Shown: positions 35,403 through 45,226, counted from the first letter of the stretch. The stretch is 64,000 bases of DNA from Salinimicrobium profundisediminis (GCF_026241755.1 NZ_JAPJDA010000016.1:1-64000), one strand, 5' to 3'. Numbers and translations: made by a program. Notes: generated by a model from the letters alone, not told the origin.

Positions 35403-36002
35403 TTAAGACCCTTTTTTGCTTCCGTCTATTTCTGCGGAAGGATCTTCGCTCTCTTCTTCCTCGAACGGCGGCTGAATTTCATAACCCAAAGCTCTTATTA
35501 TTTTATTGTTGTCATAATAAAAATGAGCTGCACTTACCTTATTTCCCTCAAATTTGAGAGCTACATGGTATGGAAAGCTTATAGTTTCTCCATTGGGGTA
35601 GCTAAGGGTGTTGGTACCCCAATGCAGTACCCAATTTCCCTTCCTGGCACCTTCGGCTATAGACACTCCCAGCCACACACCATCTTCGGATAATACAGGA
35701 GTGGCAGATTCCCGCCCTTTTTTCCAGTACTTTATGGTCTGGTCAATTGTTAAGCTGTCATAACTGCCAAGGTTGTGAAAAATGGCATTTTCAGTAGCGT
35801 CTTGCCTAAGGGTTTCCCAGTTTCCGGTTTCATAGGCTTTCACAATTTCTTTCGCTGTTTTCACCAATTGATCCTGCATGGGAAAATCAAGACTTGGCTG
35901 GCCATCTACCTGCGCCATACCGGGCTGCACATTGGCAACTGCTAAGAGCAGGCTAAGGCATAACAGCAGTATTCTCTTCTTCATTCTTCCTTTCGTTCTC
36001 AT
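35403..36002 (-). CDS. Exported NTF2-like protein
   Basis: The 199-residue protein has a signal peptide (RILLLCLSLLLAVANVQPGMAQ) and then an NTF2/SnoaL-like fold (about 45-180). Its opening helix reads VKTAKEIVKAYETGNWETLRQDATENAIFHNLGS, a common start for this alpha+beta barrel. The rest reads WVLHWGTNTLSYPNGETISFPYHVALKFEGNKVSAAHFYYDNNKII. The C-terminus is acidic (FEEEESEDPSAE). Function unknown; NTF2-like pockets bind small ligands. The start could be the ATG at 36002 or the one six codons later. The segment ENAIFHN encodes one copy of the dispersed palindrome discussed in the findings. Confidence 0.75.
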   Translation of the reverse strand: MRTKGRMKKRILLLCLSLLLAVANVQPGMAQVDGQPSLDFPMQDQLVKTAKEIVKAYETGNWETLRQDATENAIFHNLGSYDSLTIDQTIKYWKKGRESATPVLSEDGVWLGVSIAEGARKGNWVLHWGTNTLSYPNGETISFPYHVALKFEGNKVSAAHFYYDNNKIIRALGYEIQPPFEEEESEDPSAEIDGSKKGS

Positions 36003-36310
36003 AGCTTTTGTTTTAGGTTATACCTTTTAATTAATATGCTGAATACTAATCACTTAAATTTACTGAATTATACGCTCAAAAGGAATTTCATATTCTTAAA
36101 ATATGAGAAAGCTCAGTTTTAGGGCATGTCTGGGGCAAATCCTCAACCTCTTCTACACGCTTAAGATGTATAAAATCTACAATAAGTTGCCTAACTTTTT
36201 AGTAGACAGTTGTTTATGGTTTTTATAAATAAAAATTTAATTCAAAGCACAGCTGTTTTAAATGGAAAAAATAAACGTACCTTTGCAGCCTTTAAAAATC
36301 AGGCGTTTAT
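36003..36310. other. Divergent promoter region before typA
   Basis: The region is AT-rich with no coding frame. It holds the typA -7 element TACCTTTG (36278-36285). A second promoter for the NTF2-like gene must lie on the other strand, but no clear TAnnTTTG was picked out. Confidence 0.4.
36278..36285 (+). promoter_or_regulatory. Candidate -7 element of typA
   Basis: TACCTTTG followed by CAGCC matches TAnnTTTG and lies 26 bases before the ATG. A TTTT run, not TTG, is at the -33 distance. Confidence 0.5.
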
Positions 36311-38110
36311 ATGACAGCTATCAAGAATATCGCGATCATCGCACACGTTGACCACGGAAAAACCACCCTGGTGGACAAAATAATGTACCACTGCAGGCTT
36401 TTCAGGGAAAACGAAAATACCGGAGACCTTATCCTGGACAACAATGACCTTGAAAGGGAACGGGGCATCACTATTACTTCCAAAAACGTATCTGTAGTTT
36501 ACAAGGATACCAAGATCAACATTATTGATACTCCTGGTCACGCCGACTTTGGAGGAGAGGTAGAAAGGGTGTTGAACATGGCAGATGGCGTACTACTTTT
36601 AGTAGATGCTTTTGAAGGGCCTATGCCGCAAACCCGTTTTGTACTTCAAAAAGCAATTGACCTTGGATTGAAGCCATGTGTGGTGATCAATAAAGTTGAT
36701 AAAGAAAACTGTACACCCGAAGAAGTTCATGAAAAGGTTTTTGACCTTATGTTTGAACTTGGGGCCGAAGAATGGCAGCTTGATTTTCCTTCAGTATATG
36801 GTTCAGCCAAGAATAACTGGATGAGCGACGACTGGAGAAACCAAACCCAAAATATTGAACCGCTTCTTGACATGGTGATCGAACATATTCCTTCTCCAAA
36901 AGTTGAGGAAGGTTCTCCACAAATGTTGATCACTTCTCTTGACTTTTCTTCCTTTACCGGAAGGATCGCCATTGGTCGCCTTCAACGTGGGACTTTAAAA
37001 GAAGGTATGCCTGTTGCCCTTGTGAAAAGGGACGGCACTATCAAAAAGACAAGAATTAAAGAATTACACACTTTTGAAGGTCTTGGCCGTAGAAAGATAG
37101 AAGAAGTACACGCCGGGGATATTTGTGCTATTGTGGGGCTTGAAGGATTTGAGATTGGAGATACTGTAGCCGATTTTGAAAATCCTGAAGGTCTTAAAAC
37201 CATTGCTATTGATGAGCCAACAATGAGCATGCTCTTCACCATCAACGATTCTCCTTTCTTCGGAAAAGACGGAAAGTTTGTTACTTCAAGACACATAAAG
37301 GAGCGCCTGATGAAGGAGCTTGAAAAGAACCTTGCCCTTAGGGTGCAGGAGACTGATAGTGCCGATAAATTCATGGTCTTTGGCCGTGGAGTTCTTCACT
37401 TATCTGTGCTTATTGAAACCATGCGTCGTGAAGGTTACGAACTTCAAATTGGTCAGCCACAGGTAATCATCAAAGAAATTGATGGTGTGAAGTGTGAGCC
37501 CATTGAAGAGTTGACTATAGATCTTCCTGAAGATGTTTCAGGAAAAGCAGTAGAGATGGTGACCATGAGAAAAGGGGAGATGTTGAGTATGGAAGGAAAA
37601 GGAGATAGGATGACTATCCAGTTCCAGATCCCATCCCGCGGAATTATTGGTCTTAGAAATCAGCTATTGACTGCAACTGCCGGAGAAGCTATTATGGCAC
37701 ACCGCTACAAGGAATATCAGCCGCTTAAAGGTGGTATTCCTGAGCGCCAGAATGGTTCTTTAGTTTCTATGGAAAAAGGTAAAGCAATTCCTTACTCTAT
37801 TGATAAACTTCAGGATCGTGGAAAATTCTTCGTTGATCCGGGAGAGGATATTTATGAAGGGCAGGTAATTGGAGAGAACTCACGCCAGGATGATATGGTA
37901 GTGAACATCACCAAAACCAAAAAACTTTCGAACGTACGTTCATCGGGAGCCGATGATAAAGCGAAGATCGTTCCTGCAATAAAATTCTCTTTAGAAGAGG
38001 CCTTGGAATATATTCAGAAAGATGAATATGTAGAAGTAACACCAAAGCACCTGCGCCTTAGAAAGATTTATCTTACAGAGAATGATCGTAAAAGAAATAA
38101 GACTATTTAA
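36311..38110 (+). CDS. typA: Ribosome-associated GTPase TypA/BipA
   Basis: This 599-residue translational GTPase binds 70S ribosomes and helps assembly of the large subunit under stress or cold. G1 is AHVDHGKTT (about 11-19), G3 is DTPGH (about 75-79), G4 is NKVD (about 130-133). The usual EF-G-like domains follow, including [18 protein letters not shown] (domain II), [23 protein letters not shown] (domain III) and the C-terminal typA-specific domain with the [21 protein letters not shown] loop. The length is normal for Bacteroidota. It is a single-gene unit with its own promoter and a strong terminator. Confidence 0.96.
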   Translation: MTAIKNIAIIAHVDHGKTTLVDKIMYHCRLFRENENTGDLILDNNDLERERGITITSKNVSVVYKDTKINIIDTPGHADFGGEVERVLNMADGVLLLVDAFEGPMPQTRFVLQKAIDLGLKPCVVINKVDKENCTPEEVHEKVFDLMFELGAEEWQLDFPSVYGSAKNNWMSDDWRNQTQNIEPLLDMVIEHIPSPKVEEGSPQMLITSLDFSSFTGRIAIGRLQRGTLKEGMPVALVKRDGTIKKTRIKELHTFEGLGRRKIEEVHAGDICAIVGLEGFEIGDTVADFENPEGLKTIAIDEPTMSMLFTINDSPFFGKDGKFVTSRHIKERLMKELEKNLALRVQETDSADKFMVFGRGVLHLSVLIETMRREGYELQIGQPQVIIKEIDGVKCEPIEELTIDLPEDVSGKAVEMVTMRKGEMLSMEGKGDRMTIQFQIPSRGIIGLRNQLLTATAGEAIMAHRYKEYQPLKGGIPERQNGSLVSMEKGKAIPYSIDKLQDRGKFFVDPGEDIYEGQVIGENSRQDDMVVNITKTKKLSNVRSSGADDKAKIVPAIKFSLEEALEYIQKDEYVEVTPKHLRLRKIYLTENDRKRNKTI

Positions 38111-38131
38111 GATTAAATAATTTTATATCTT

Positions 38132-38174
38132 AAGGCCTGTCAAAAACGCGATTTTTGACAGGCCTTATTTTTTT
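38132..38174 (+). terminator. Terminator of typA built from a dispersed palindrome
   Basis: AAGGCCTGTCAAAAA (38132-38146) pairs with TTTTTGACAGGCCTT (38152-38166), followed by ATTTTTTT. The inner part, GTCAAAAA/TTTTTGAC, has the same arms as the dispersed TCAAAAATGnCATTTTTGA family. Confidence 0.85.
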
Positions 38175-38206
38175 ATAGAACTCCTCAATCTAAGCATCAT
38201 TCAGGA

Positions 38207-38440
38207 ATGGAAATTTTAGGAATATCGTATATAGAATGGATTGGATACCTGGCATCTTTTTTTCTGCTGCTGTCCTTCCTAATGAGAAATATAACCACCC
38301 TTAGGTACATCAACAGCCTTGGATGTTTGTTCTTCGTTGCTTACGGAATTTTACTCGATTCCTGGCCGCTCATCATCACTAATGGTGCTATTGTACTAAT
38401 CAATATCTATTATCTTTTTATTAAACCGAAGGAAAGTTAG
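38207..38440 (+). CDS. Small membrane protein, YgjV-like
   Basis: The 77-residue protein has two to three membrane helices (IEWIGYLASFFLLLSFLM, LGCLFFVAYGILL and LIITNGAIVLINIYYLF). The wording, especially SFLMRNITTLRYINSLGCLFFVAYG, matches a small conserved inner membrane protein family (YgjV/CBU_0592-like), which databases sometimes mislabel as uroporphyrinogen decarboxylase. Function unknown. It follows the typA terminator and may have its own promoter. Confidence 0.75.
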   Translation: MEILGISYIEWIGYLASFFLLLSFLMRNITTLRYINSLGCLFFVAYGILLDSWPLIITNGAIVLINIYYLFIKPKES

Positions 38441-38451
38441 AAGAACGAAGG

Positions 38452-38515
38452 TAGACTTACGAAGTACGATTTTTAGAAGTGCGAAGGTAGACTTACGAAA
38501 TTAGACTTACGAAAT
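38452..38515. repeat. Short imperfect repeats
   Basis: CGAAGGTAGACTTACGAA occurs twice (beginning at 38446 or so and 38478 or so), with a third partial ATTAGACTTACGAAA copy. The run looks like the simple degenerate repeats common between genes in this group; no coding role. Confidence 0.5.
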
Positions 38516-38644
38516 ATGATTAGAATTATGAATTTATATGACCTCTCAAAAATGTCATTTTTGGAAGGTGTTTAACTGATTTACTCTGAAGCATTTATAA
38601 TAGTAAATAACAAAAATGGTAACTTTAATATAAAATAATAAGTG

Positions 38645-38881
38645 ATGACTTCAGGAGATTTGAGAAATAAGGTAAGAGAATATGTTGACACAGCAGATGT
38701 AAGACTTCTAAAAATGCTTGAAGCTATAGCGGAAACATATGAAAATGAGGTGAATGAGCCTATTCTTGATGAAGATCAATATCAAATTTTAGATTCACGG
38801 AGAGAGGCGCATCTAAAAGGCGAAAGTAAGTCCCTTTCCTGGGAAGAAGTAAAGCGAAAAATTAAGTCTGCTAATTCCTAA
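38645..38881 (+). CDS. Putative antitoxin of a type II toxin-antitoxin pair
   Basis: The 78-residue, strongly acidic and basic protein starts at the ATG at 38645; an in-frame GTG just before is less likely. It has no membrane segment. The C-terminal EAHLKGESKSLSWEEVKRKIK is the typical tail of addiction-module antitoxins paired with RelE/ParE toxins. Its stop codon directly abuts the ATG of the toxin gene, which points to coupled translation and the usual tight stoichiometry. No DNA-binding helix-turn-helix is obvious, so autoregulation may rest on the N-terminal helices. Confidence 0.75.
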   Translation: MTSGDLRNKVREYVDTADVRLLKMLEAIAETYENEVNEPILDEDQYQILDSRREAHLKGESKSLSWEEVKRKIKSANS

Positions 38882-39172
38882 ATGGAATTTCATTTAGAAA
38901 TAAAAGAAGAAGCAGCACTTGAAATAGCGAAAGCTTATCTCTACTATCAGGATAAACGATTGGGTCTGGGGGAAGAATTTTTAGATCATTTAAATATTTA
39001 TTTCAATAGAATTGCTTCTCACTCTGAGCATTTTCCGCAGAAAAGAAAGCCGTATAAAGAAGCTTTCCTGAAACGATTTCCATTTCTGGTTGTTTACGAA
39101 ATTATTGAGGACAGGATAATTGTATATTCTGTTTTTAATACATGGCAGGATCCCCGGAAAAAGAGGAAATAA
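38882..39172 (+). CDS. RelE/ParE-family toxin
   Basis: The 96-residue protein has the ParE/RelE pattern: an N-terminal helical part (IKEEAALEIAKAYLYYQDKRLGLGEEFLDHLN), a beta sheet with RKPYKEAFLKRFPFLVVYEIIEDRIIVYSVFNTWQDPRKKR, and the basic C-terminus. Such toxins either cleave mRNA on the ribosome or poison gyrase; the present sequence looks closer to ParE, because the YEI-x-x-x-x-IxVYSVF-x-x-x-x-x-P strand is common there. It starts directly after the antitoxin stop codon. Confidence 0.82.
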   Translation: MEFHLEIKEEAALEIAKAYLYYQDKRLGLGEEFLDHLNIYFNRIASHSEHFPQKRKPYKEAFLKRFPFLVVYEIIEDRIIVYSVFNTWQDPRKKRK

Positions 39173-39354
39173 AGACGAGGTGAATTAAAAATGCACCATA
39201 AGGTTCAAAGTAGAAGGATTACTACAGTCGCTCTACGAATCCCACTAAACAGGTTGGGTTGTATTATTCAAATTTAAAATTCAGTCACTGGAATCTGGTA
39301 CTATAAAACAACCTTGAATTTTGCACCTTAAACCTTAAACCTTGAGCCTTTGAA

Positions 39355-40038
39355 TTATACAGTTTTCTGAACCACCTCAAACACTTTTTGCCCGTCGCAC
39401 TTCAGGGTTTTTGAAGGGTATTTAAGCAGTAATGCATAATCGTGAGTGGCCATAAGTATGGTCTTTCCGTTTTTGGAGATTTGCTGCAGTACTTCCATAA
39501 CTTCTACAGAGGTCTGCGGATCGAGGTTTCCGGTAGGCTCATCGGCCAGGATAAGTTCGGGGTCATTGAGCAGGGCACGTGCAATGGCAATACGTTGTTG
39601 CTCCCCACCAGATAACTGGTACGGATTTTTAAAACCTTTGGTACCCATCCCTACCTTTTTTAGCACCTCTTCGATCTTGGCATCCATGGCAGCTTTGTCT
39701 TTCCAGCCGGTAGCTTTAAGTACAAAGAGCAGGTTGTCATTTACATTGCGATCATTCAGTAGTTTAAAATCCTGAAACACCACTCCCAGCTTTCGGCGTA
39801 GAAAGGGAATATCTTTTTCGCGCAGGGTGCGCAGGTCGTAATCTACAATACTTCCTTCTCCTTTGGTAAGTGGCAGATCGCCATAAAGGGTTTTCATGAA
39901 GCTACTTTTCCCTGTCCCGGTCTTTCCTATGAGGTAAACAAATTCCCCTTTTTCAATCTCGATATTTACTTCAGAAAGAATAAGCGTCTCCCGTTGGTAG
40001 ATCGCAGCGTCTTTTAGGTATAGAACAGTATTTGACAT
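39355..40038 (-). CDS. ftsE: Cell-division ABC ATPase FtsE
   Basis: The start at 40038 ([12 protein letters not shown]) fits family members better than the ATG four codons upstream (40050), giving 227 residues. It is the ATPase partner of FtsX and, in Bacteroidota, regulates peptidoglycan hydrolysis at division. Walker A is GKTGTGKSS, the signature is LSGGEQQR, Walker B is [12 protein letters not shown] and the switch His is in MATHDY, all intact. The linker VYLIGKTG at the beginning is typical. FtsX is not adjacent, as is usual in this phylum. The region before the start carries a copy of the dispersed palindrome (40038-40056). Confidence 0.92.
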   Translation of the reverse strand: MSNTVLYLKDAAIYQRETLILSEVNIEIEKGEFVYLIGKTGTGKSSFMKTLYGDLPLTKGEGSIVDYDLRTLREKDIPFLRRKLGVVFQDFKLLNDRNVNDNLLFVLKATGWKDKAAMDAKIEEVLKKVGMGTKGFKNPYQLSGGEQQRIAIARALLNDPELILADEPTGNLDPQTSVEVMEVLQQISKNGKTILMATHDYALLLKYPSKTLKCDGQKVFEVVQKTV

Positions 40039-40203
40039 GAAAAATGACATTTTAGAGAGGTAAAAGTAAGAAAGAGAACGTAAATATGAGAGCTTGAGTT
40101 GCTTTTCTTCTATTGAATTTTTTTCAGCTAAATTTTAGGTTTCATTTAACTAGAATGCATAATTTATCTTACAATAAAGGCGTTATTACCTTAGAGTTTC
40201 TTA

Positions 40204-40211
40204 TATCTTTG
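40204..40211 (+). promoter_or_regulatory. Candidate -7 element of the TPR gene
   Basis: TATCTTTG, 27 bases before the ATG at 40238, fits TAnnTTTG. The -33 region has no clear TTG. Confidence 0.45.
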
Positions 40212-40237
40212 AATCATCAACAAAATAAAATCTACGA

Positions 40238-43200
40238 ATGAAACATTGCAAAATCTGCCTTTTTGTTGTTTTTGTTTTCTTTTCAGTTTCCGGTTTTTCA
40301 CAACAATCTGCCATTCAAACAAATGCATTGGCCGATTATAACCGCGCTCTGGAATTATACAACAATGGGCAATACCTTGCCGCGCAAACCCTCTTTGACG
40401 AAGTACAGGATGAAGTGGACGATGAAAGGGTTAAAGCCAACGCCGCTTATTATATCGCCAATGCTGCGATTCGCCTGAACCAACCCGGGGCCGATGCGCT
40501 CATGGAAGATTTTGTGCAGCGATATCCTACCAGCACTAAAACAAATGCAGCTTACCTCGATGTTGCCGACTATTATTTTGAAACAGGAAAATACTCTCTT
40601 GCCCGCAAATGGTACGATACTGTAGATCAAAGAAACCTGAGCAAGGCCGAAAAAGAGCGATTTAGCTTCAATAACGGGTATGCTTATTTTAGGGCCAAAC
40701 AATATGATGAGGCCAAAGAATACCTTAACAAGGTGAAAGATTCAAAAAAGTACGGCAGCCAGGCCAAATACTACCTCGGATTCATGGCTTATGAAGGCGA
40801 TGACTATGAGCAGGCAAATGCCCTTTTTGAAGAAGTAGAAGATGCCGAACGCTATGAAGAAGACCTGTCTTACTTCCAGGCCGATATGAATTTTAAGCAG
40901 GGGAATTTTGAAAAGGCCATTGAACTTGGGCTGGAGCAATTGCCCCGTGCCGATCGCCGCGACAGGTCTGAACTCAATAAGATCATAGGCGAAAGTTACT
41001 TCAACCTTGGGCAGTATGATAAAGCTATTCCTTATTTAAAGGAATACCAGGGGGAAAGAGGTAAGTGGAATAATACAGATTACTACCAGTTGGGTTACGC
41101 TTATTTTCAGCAGGGAGATTATGAAGCCGCGATCTCAGAATTCAATAAGATCATTGACGGTAAAAATGCCGTGGCCCAAAATGCATATTACCACTTAGCT
41201 CAATCTTACCTAAAGACCGATAAGAAGCAACAGGCCCTCAATGCGTTTAAAAATGCAAGTGAGATGGATTTCAATCCGGAGATCAAGGCCGATGCTGCTC
41301 TTAATTATGCCAAGTTAAGCTACGAGATTGGAAACAGCTATGCCAGCACACCACAGGTTTTGATGAATTACCTGGAGGCTTACCCCAATTCACCTGCTAA
41401 AGAAGAGATTAATGAATTGCTCATCAATTCTTTCATTACTTCCAAAAATTATGAGGAAGCAATGCGCCTGCTTAAAGGAAATCGTAATTTCCAGAATAAC
41501 GTGGTGTACCAGCAGGTAGCTTTCTACCGCGGACTCGAACTTTATAAAGAGGGAAACTATAGAGAGGCCGAAGAATACTTTGACCTGGCTTTAAGCGAAA
41601 GACGCGATCCAAGATTTACTGCCTTGGCCACTTTCTGGAAAGCCGAAAGCGATTTTAACCTCCGCAACTTTCAGGATGCACTTGTAGGGTATCGCGAATT
41701 TGCCGGTATGAGTGGCGCACAGGGAGTTTCAGAAAAAGAAAACCTGGACTATAACATTGGTTATGCATACTTCAAACAGCGCGATTACGATCGTGCAGTA
41801 GAATATTTTAAGCGTTATTCCAATGATACTTCCCACGATAAGGCAAGAAGGAATGATGCTTTTGTGAGATTGGGAGACAGCTACTTTGTAAACAGTAGCT
41901 ACTGGCCGGCAATGGAGGCTTATAACTCGGCCATTGCATTGAACGGTAACGAGAATGATTACGCTGCTTTTCAAAAAGCAATCAGCTATGGGTTTGTGCA
42001 GCGAAACGAAACTAAAATAGCGTCTTTGAATGAATTTCTTCAGAAGTATCCGCGTTCGTCCTATCGCGATGATGCGGCTTATGAGCTGGGGAATACTTAT
42101 GTCGCCATGAACAATACAAGCCAGGGAATGCAGGCTTATGACAGGCTTATAAGAGATGTTCCCGGAAGTACTTTTGTTCCGCAGGCTTTACTGAAACAGG
42201 GGTTGATCTATTACAACAACGATCAGTCTTCTCAGGCTTTGGAGAAAATGAAAAAAGTGGTAGCCGATTACCCGAATTCTGCTGAAGCAATTCAGGCAGT
42301 AAGCACTGCGCGCCTCATATACGTTGACATGGGCAGGACCGATGAGTACGCAAACTGGGTTAAAAACCTGGATTTTGTGGAGGTGACCGATGTAGACCTG
42401 GATAATACCACGTTTGAATCGGCAGAGAAACAATATCAAAACAACAATACTTCAGCAGCAATTACTGCACTTGAAAAATATCTTAGTTCTTTCCCTAACG
42501 GAATACATGCTGTGCAGGCCAATTTCTACCTGGGGCAGTTACACTTCCGTGAAGGAAATAAGCAGAAAAGTATTCCGTATTACAAGTATGTGATACAAAG
42601 ATCGGCTTCAGAATATCTTGAGCAGTCTTTGGCAAGGCTTTCTGAAATCTATTTGGAGAACAGGAATTATTCCGAAGCTATACCGCTGTTAAAGCGGTTG
42701 GAGAGCCAGGCATCGTTTGCTCAAAATACCATTTTTGCCCAGTCTAACCTGATGAAGTCTTACCTGGAAGAAGGTAGTTACAACGAAGCAGTAACTTATG
42801 CCGAAAAGGTATTGTCAAATCCTGATGCCGAAACCGATGCAAAGAATGATGCGCAGGTAATTATAGCCCGTGCCGCCATGCGTACAGGAAATGAAGAGCG
42901 TGCAAAACGCGCTTATGCCGAAGTGCAGAAATCGGCCACCGGAGAATTGGCTGCCGAAGCTTTATACTATGATGCATACTTTAAAAATAAAGCAGGAAAC
43001 CATCAGGCTTCTAATGACGTGGTACAGCGACTTGCGCGTGATTACTCCGGATATAAATTATATGGTGCTAAGGGGCTGGTGCTCATGGCTAAGAATTTCT
43101 ACGCTTTGGGTGATGCTTACCAGGCAACTTACATCCTTGATAACGTGATCAATAATTTCGCGCAGTTCCCCGAAGTTGTACAAGAGGCCAGGCAGGAACT

Positions 43201-43258
43201 TGCCCGTATAAAAGCAGAGGAAGCTAAAACAAATGCTTCTGTAGAGACCAACAATTAA
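40238..43258 (+). CDS. Exported tetratricopeptide-repeat protein
   Basis: This 1006-residue protein has a signal peptide (ICLFVVFVFFSVSGFSQQ) and then tetratricopeptide-type helical repeats to the end. Clear units include ADYNRALELYNNGQYLAAQTLFDEVQ (about 32), YYQLGYAYFQQGDYEAAISEFNKII, YRGLELYKEGNYREAEEYFDLAL and YNIGYAYFKQRDYDRAVEYFKRYS. About 25 units would fit. The protein probably acts in the periplasm as a scaffold. It is followed after 21 bases by an outer membrane protein gene, a pair well conserved in Flavobacteriia. A role in envelope assembly or export is suggested by context, not by motif. Confidence 0.88.
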   Translation: MKHCKICLFVVFVFFSVSGFSQQSAIQTNALADYNRALELYNNGQYLAAQTLFDEVQDEVDDERVKANAAYYIANAAIRLNQPGADALMEDFVQRYPTSTKTNAAYLDVADYYFETGKYSLARKWYDTVDQRNLSKAEKERFSFNNGYAYFRAKQYDEAKEYLNKVKDSKKYGSQAKYYLGFMAYEGDDYEQANALFEEVEDAERYEEDLSYFQADMNFKQGNFEKAIELGLEQLPRADRRDRSELNKIIGESYFNLGQYDKAIPYLKEYQGERGKWNNTDYYQLGYAYFQQGDYEAAISEFNKIIDGKNAVAQNAYYHLAQSYLKTDKKQQALNAFKNASEMDFNPEIKADAALNYAKLSYEIGNSYASTPQVLMNYLEAYPNSPAKEEINELLINSFITSKNYEEAMRLLKGNRNFQNNVVYQQVAFYRGLELYKEGNYREAEEYFDLALSERRDPRFTALATFWKAESDFNLRNFQDALVGYREFAGMSGAQGVSEKENLDYNIGYAYFKQRDYDRAVEYFKRYSNDTSHDKARRNDAFVRLGDSYFVNSSYWPAMEAYNSAIALNGNENDYAAFQKAISYGFVQRNETKIASLNEFLQKYPRSSYRDDAAYELGNTYVAMNNTSQGMQAYDRLIRDVPGSTFVPQALLKQGLIYYNNDQSSQALEKMKKVVADYPNSAEAIQAVSTARLIYVDMGRTDEYANWVKNLDFVEVTDVDLDNTTFESAEKQYQNNNTSAAITALEKYLSSFPNGIHAVQANFYLGQLHFREGNKQKSIPYYKYVIQRSASEYLEQSLARLSEIYLENRNYSEAIPLLKRLESQASFAQNTIFAQSNLMKSYLEEGSYNEAVTYAEKVLSNPDAETDAKNDAQVIIARAAMRTGNEERAKRAYAEVQKSATGELAAEALYYDAYFKNKAGNHQASNDVVQRLARDYSGYKLYGAKGLVLMAKNFYALGDAYQATYILDNVINNFAQFPEVVQEARQELARIKAEEAKTNASVETNN

Positions 43259-43279
43259 ATATTACATAAAAACCTTCCC

Positions 43280-45013
43280 ATGAAAATTAAATCGTTAGGT
43301 GTTTTTATCATATTTCTGGTTTTCACCGGCTTCTCGTATGCCCAGGATCTTGGGAGCGAGATGGTAGAAGTGGTAAAACCCTATACCCCCACAGTAAGTG
43401 ATGCTTTTAAGATAAAAGAGACTCCAAAGATCTCAGATTCTGTGAACCTGGAGAAGAGGCCTGTTCAGTACAGTATATTTTCGGTACCTGTGGCTTCTAC
43501 TTTTACGCCTGCAAAGGGTAGGGCTACGACGGTAGAACGTCAGCGTCCGCCAAAGTTGTTTGACAATTACATCACGCTTGGCTTTGGAACTTACACCAGT
43601 GCCCTCGCTGAGTTTTACAGCAATATCGAGGTTACCCGTACCGATAATTTTGGTATTTTTCTAACCCATAATTCGGCACAGGGAGGCATTGACGGTGTAG
43701 AACTTGATGATCATTACTACGATACCGAACTCAATCTTAATTACTCTTCCCGAAAAAGGAACCTTATTTGGAATACAGATTTTGGTGTAGAGCACAGGTT
43801 GTTTAACTGGTATGGAGTTCGAAGCGATGAAGTGAGCCAGGAGGTTATAAATAATCTTGAGCCACAGCACAATTATTACAGTGTGTACGCAGGCGGAGAA
43901 ATTAATTGGGAAAAGTCCTTTTTTGACAGGGCAGAGGCTAAGTACAGGTATTTTGGGGATGATTTTGAATCTACCGAGCACCGCCTTACTTTTAAACCTA
44001 CTCTTGAGATTCCTATTGGTGGCGAATTGTTTCACACCAATCTGATTTTCGATTATCTAAACGGATCTTTTGCTCCTTATTTTGATGACGGTGAAGATCT
44101 TACTTACAGCTATATGAACCTGGGGGTAGCTTCGAGCCTTCTTATTCTGCGCGATGACCTTACCCTTAACCTCGGAGCGGCGATTTATTATAGCTATGAT
44201 TCAGAGAACAGCGACAGCGGGATTTACGTTTACCCTCAGGTGACTGCCAGCTACCGTGCCGCAGGCGATTATTTTATTGCCTATGCCGGCCTGGAAGGGG
44301 AGTTGCGACAAAATTCTTATTACGAGTTTACTAAAGAGAATCCTTTTCTTTCACCTGCAGTTGATATAGCCCCTACAGATCAACAGTACAATGCTTATGT
44401 GGGTGCTAAAGGAAAATTGTCAACAAATATAGGCTACAACACGCGCTTAAAGTACATGGCCGAAGATTACAAGCCTCTCTTTAGATCAAATCCCAATGAA
44501 ATGACTGAGCCGGGAACTAAACCCGAATATGCTTATGGTAATTCTTTTGGAGTTGTTTATGATCAGGTCAATACCATCTCCCTTTTTGGAGAACTTGATT
44601 TTGATGTGAACAGTGACTTTAACCTGCGTGTTAATGGGGAGTTTTTCGTTTACGACACCAGTAATGAGGAAGAAGCATGGAACCTTCCAACTTTTAGAGC
44701 CAATTTGATTGGAGATTACCAGATCACAGAAAAATGGTTTGCAGGTGCAAATGTTTTTTTTGTGGGCGAGCGTAAGGATTTTGAGATATACCAAACCAGT
44801 GATGTACTCAATTCCGTAAGAACAGTAATAGTGAGCCTGGATTCTTATTTTGACCTTAACCTTAATCTGGGGTACAGGTTTAACGACAGGCTTTCAATAT
44901 TTGCCCGGGGGCAAAACCTGCTGGGAGATAACTATGAAAGATGGGTAGACTATCCTGTGCTGGGAATGCAGGTTATGGCAGGAGCTACTTATAAGTTTGA
45001 CTTCGGAAGATAA
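43280..45013 (+). CDS. Outer membrane beta-barrel protein paired with the TPR protein
   Basis: This 577-residue protein has a signal peptide (GVFIIFLVFTGFSYAQ), then MVEVVKPYTPTVSDAFKIKETPKI, a segment seen in a family often labelled TonB-dependent receptor although no plug domain is present. The rest alternates short strands and turns like a beta-barrel, ending in a barrel-type final strand (MQVMAGATYKFDFGR). It is co-transcribed with the TPR gene (21-base gap). Function unknown; the pair may bind or export something at the cell surface. The terminator that follows ends the unit. Confidence 0.82.
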   Translation: MKIKSLGVFIIFLVFTGFSYAQDLGSEMVEVVKPYTPTVSDAFKIKETPKISDSVNLEKRPVQYSIFSVPVASTFTPAKGRATTVERQRPPKLFDNYITLGFGTYTSALAEFYSNIEVTRTDNFGIFLTHNSAQGGIDGVELDDHYYDTELNLNYSSRKRNLIWNTDFGVEHRLFNWYGVRSDEVSQEVINNLEPQHNYYSVYAGGEINWEKSFFDRAEAKYRYFGDDFESTEHRLTFKPTLEIPIGGELFHTNLIFDYLNGSFAPYFDDGEDLTYSYMNLGVASSLLILRDDLTLNLGAAIYYSYDSENSDSGIYVYPQVTASYRAAGDYFIAYAGLEGELRQNSYYEFTKENPFLSPAVDIAPTDQQYNAYVGAKGKLSTNIGYNTRLKYMAEDYKPLFRSNPNEMTEPGTKPEYAYGNSFGVVYDQVNTISLFGELDFDVNSDFNLRVNGEFFVYDTSNEEEAWNLPTFRANLIGDYQITEKWFAGANVFFVGERKDFEIYQTSDVLNSVRTVIVSLDSYFDLNLNLGYRFNDRLSIFARGQNLLGDNYERWVDYPVLGMQVMAGATYKFDFGR

Positions 45014-45034
45014 CAAACAGAAAATACACCATAT

Positions 45035-45064
45035 AAAAAAAGCCGGTTCTTACCGGCTTTTTTT
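45035..45064 (+). terminator. Terminator after the TPR/OMP operon
   Basis: AAAAAAAGCCGGT and ACCGGCTTTTTTT form a strong hairpin with a tetraloop-like TCTT loop, 22 bases after the stop. Confidence 0.9.
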
Positions 45065-45226
45065 ATGGAAAGGCCCCCAGTAATTTTAGGCAATCTTAAC
45101 AATTAGATAACATTGGAATAAAAAGAGGTTTTATGGAAGTGTATAATTTTGCAGCGCAAAAAAAATGTAAAAAAGACAGTTTTATTCGCATTTTTTAGCA
45201 ATTTTTGAAAACCCTATAATAATCAA

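Noticed and set aside
35061-35693. A 210-codon open frame on the plus strand
   Set aside because: It is antisense to kdsA and the NTF2-like gene, both clearly real; its composition looks like a shadow frame.
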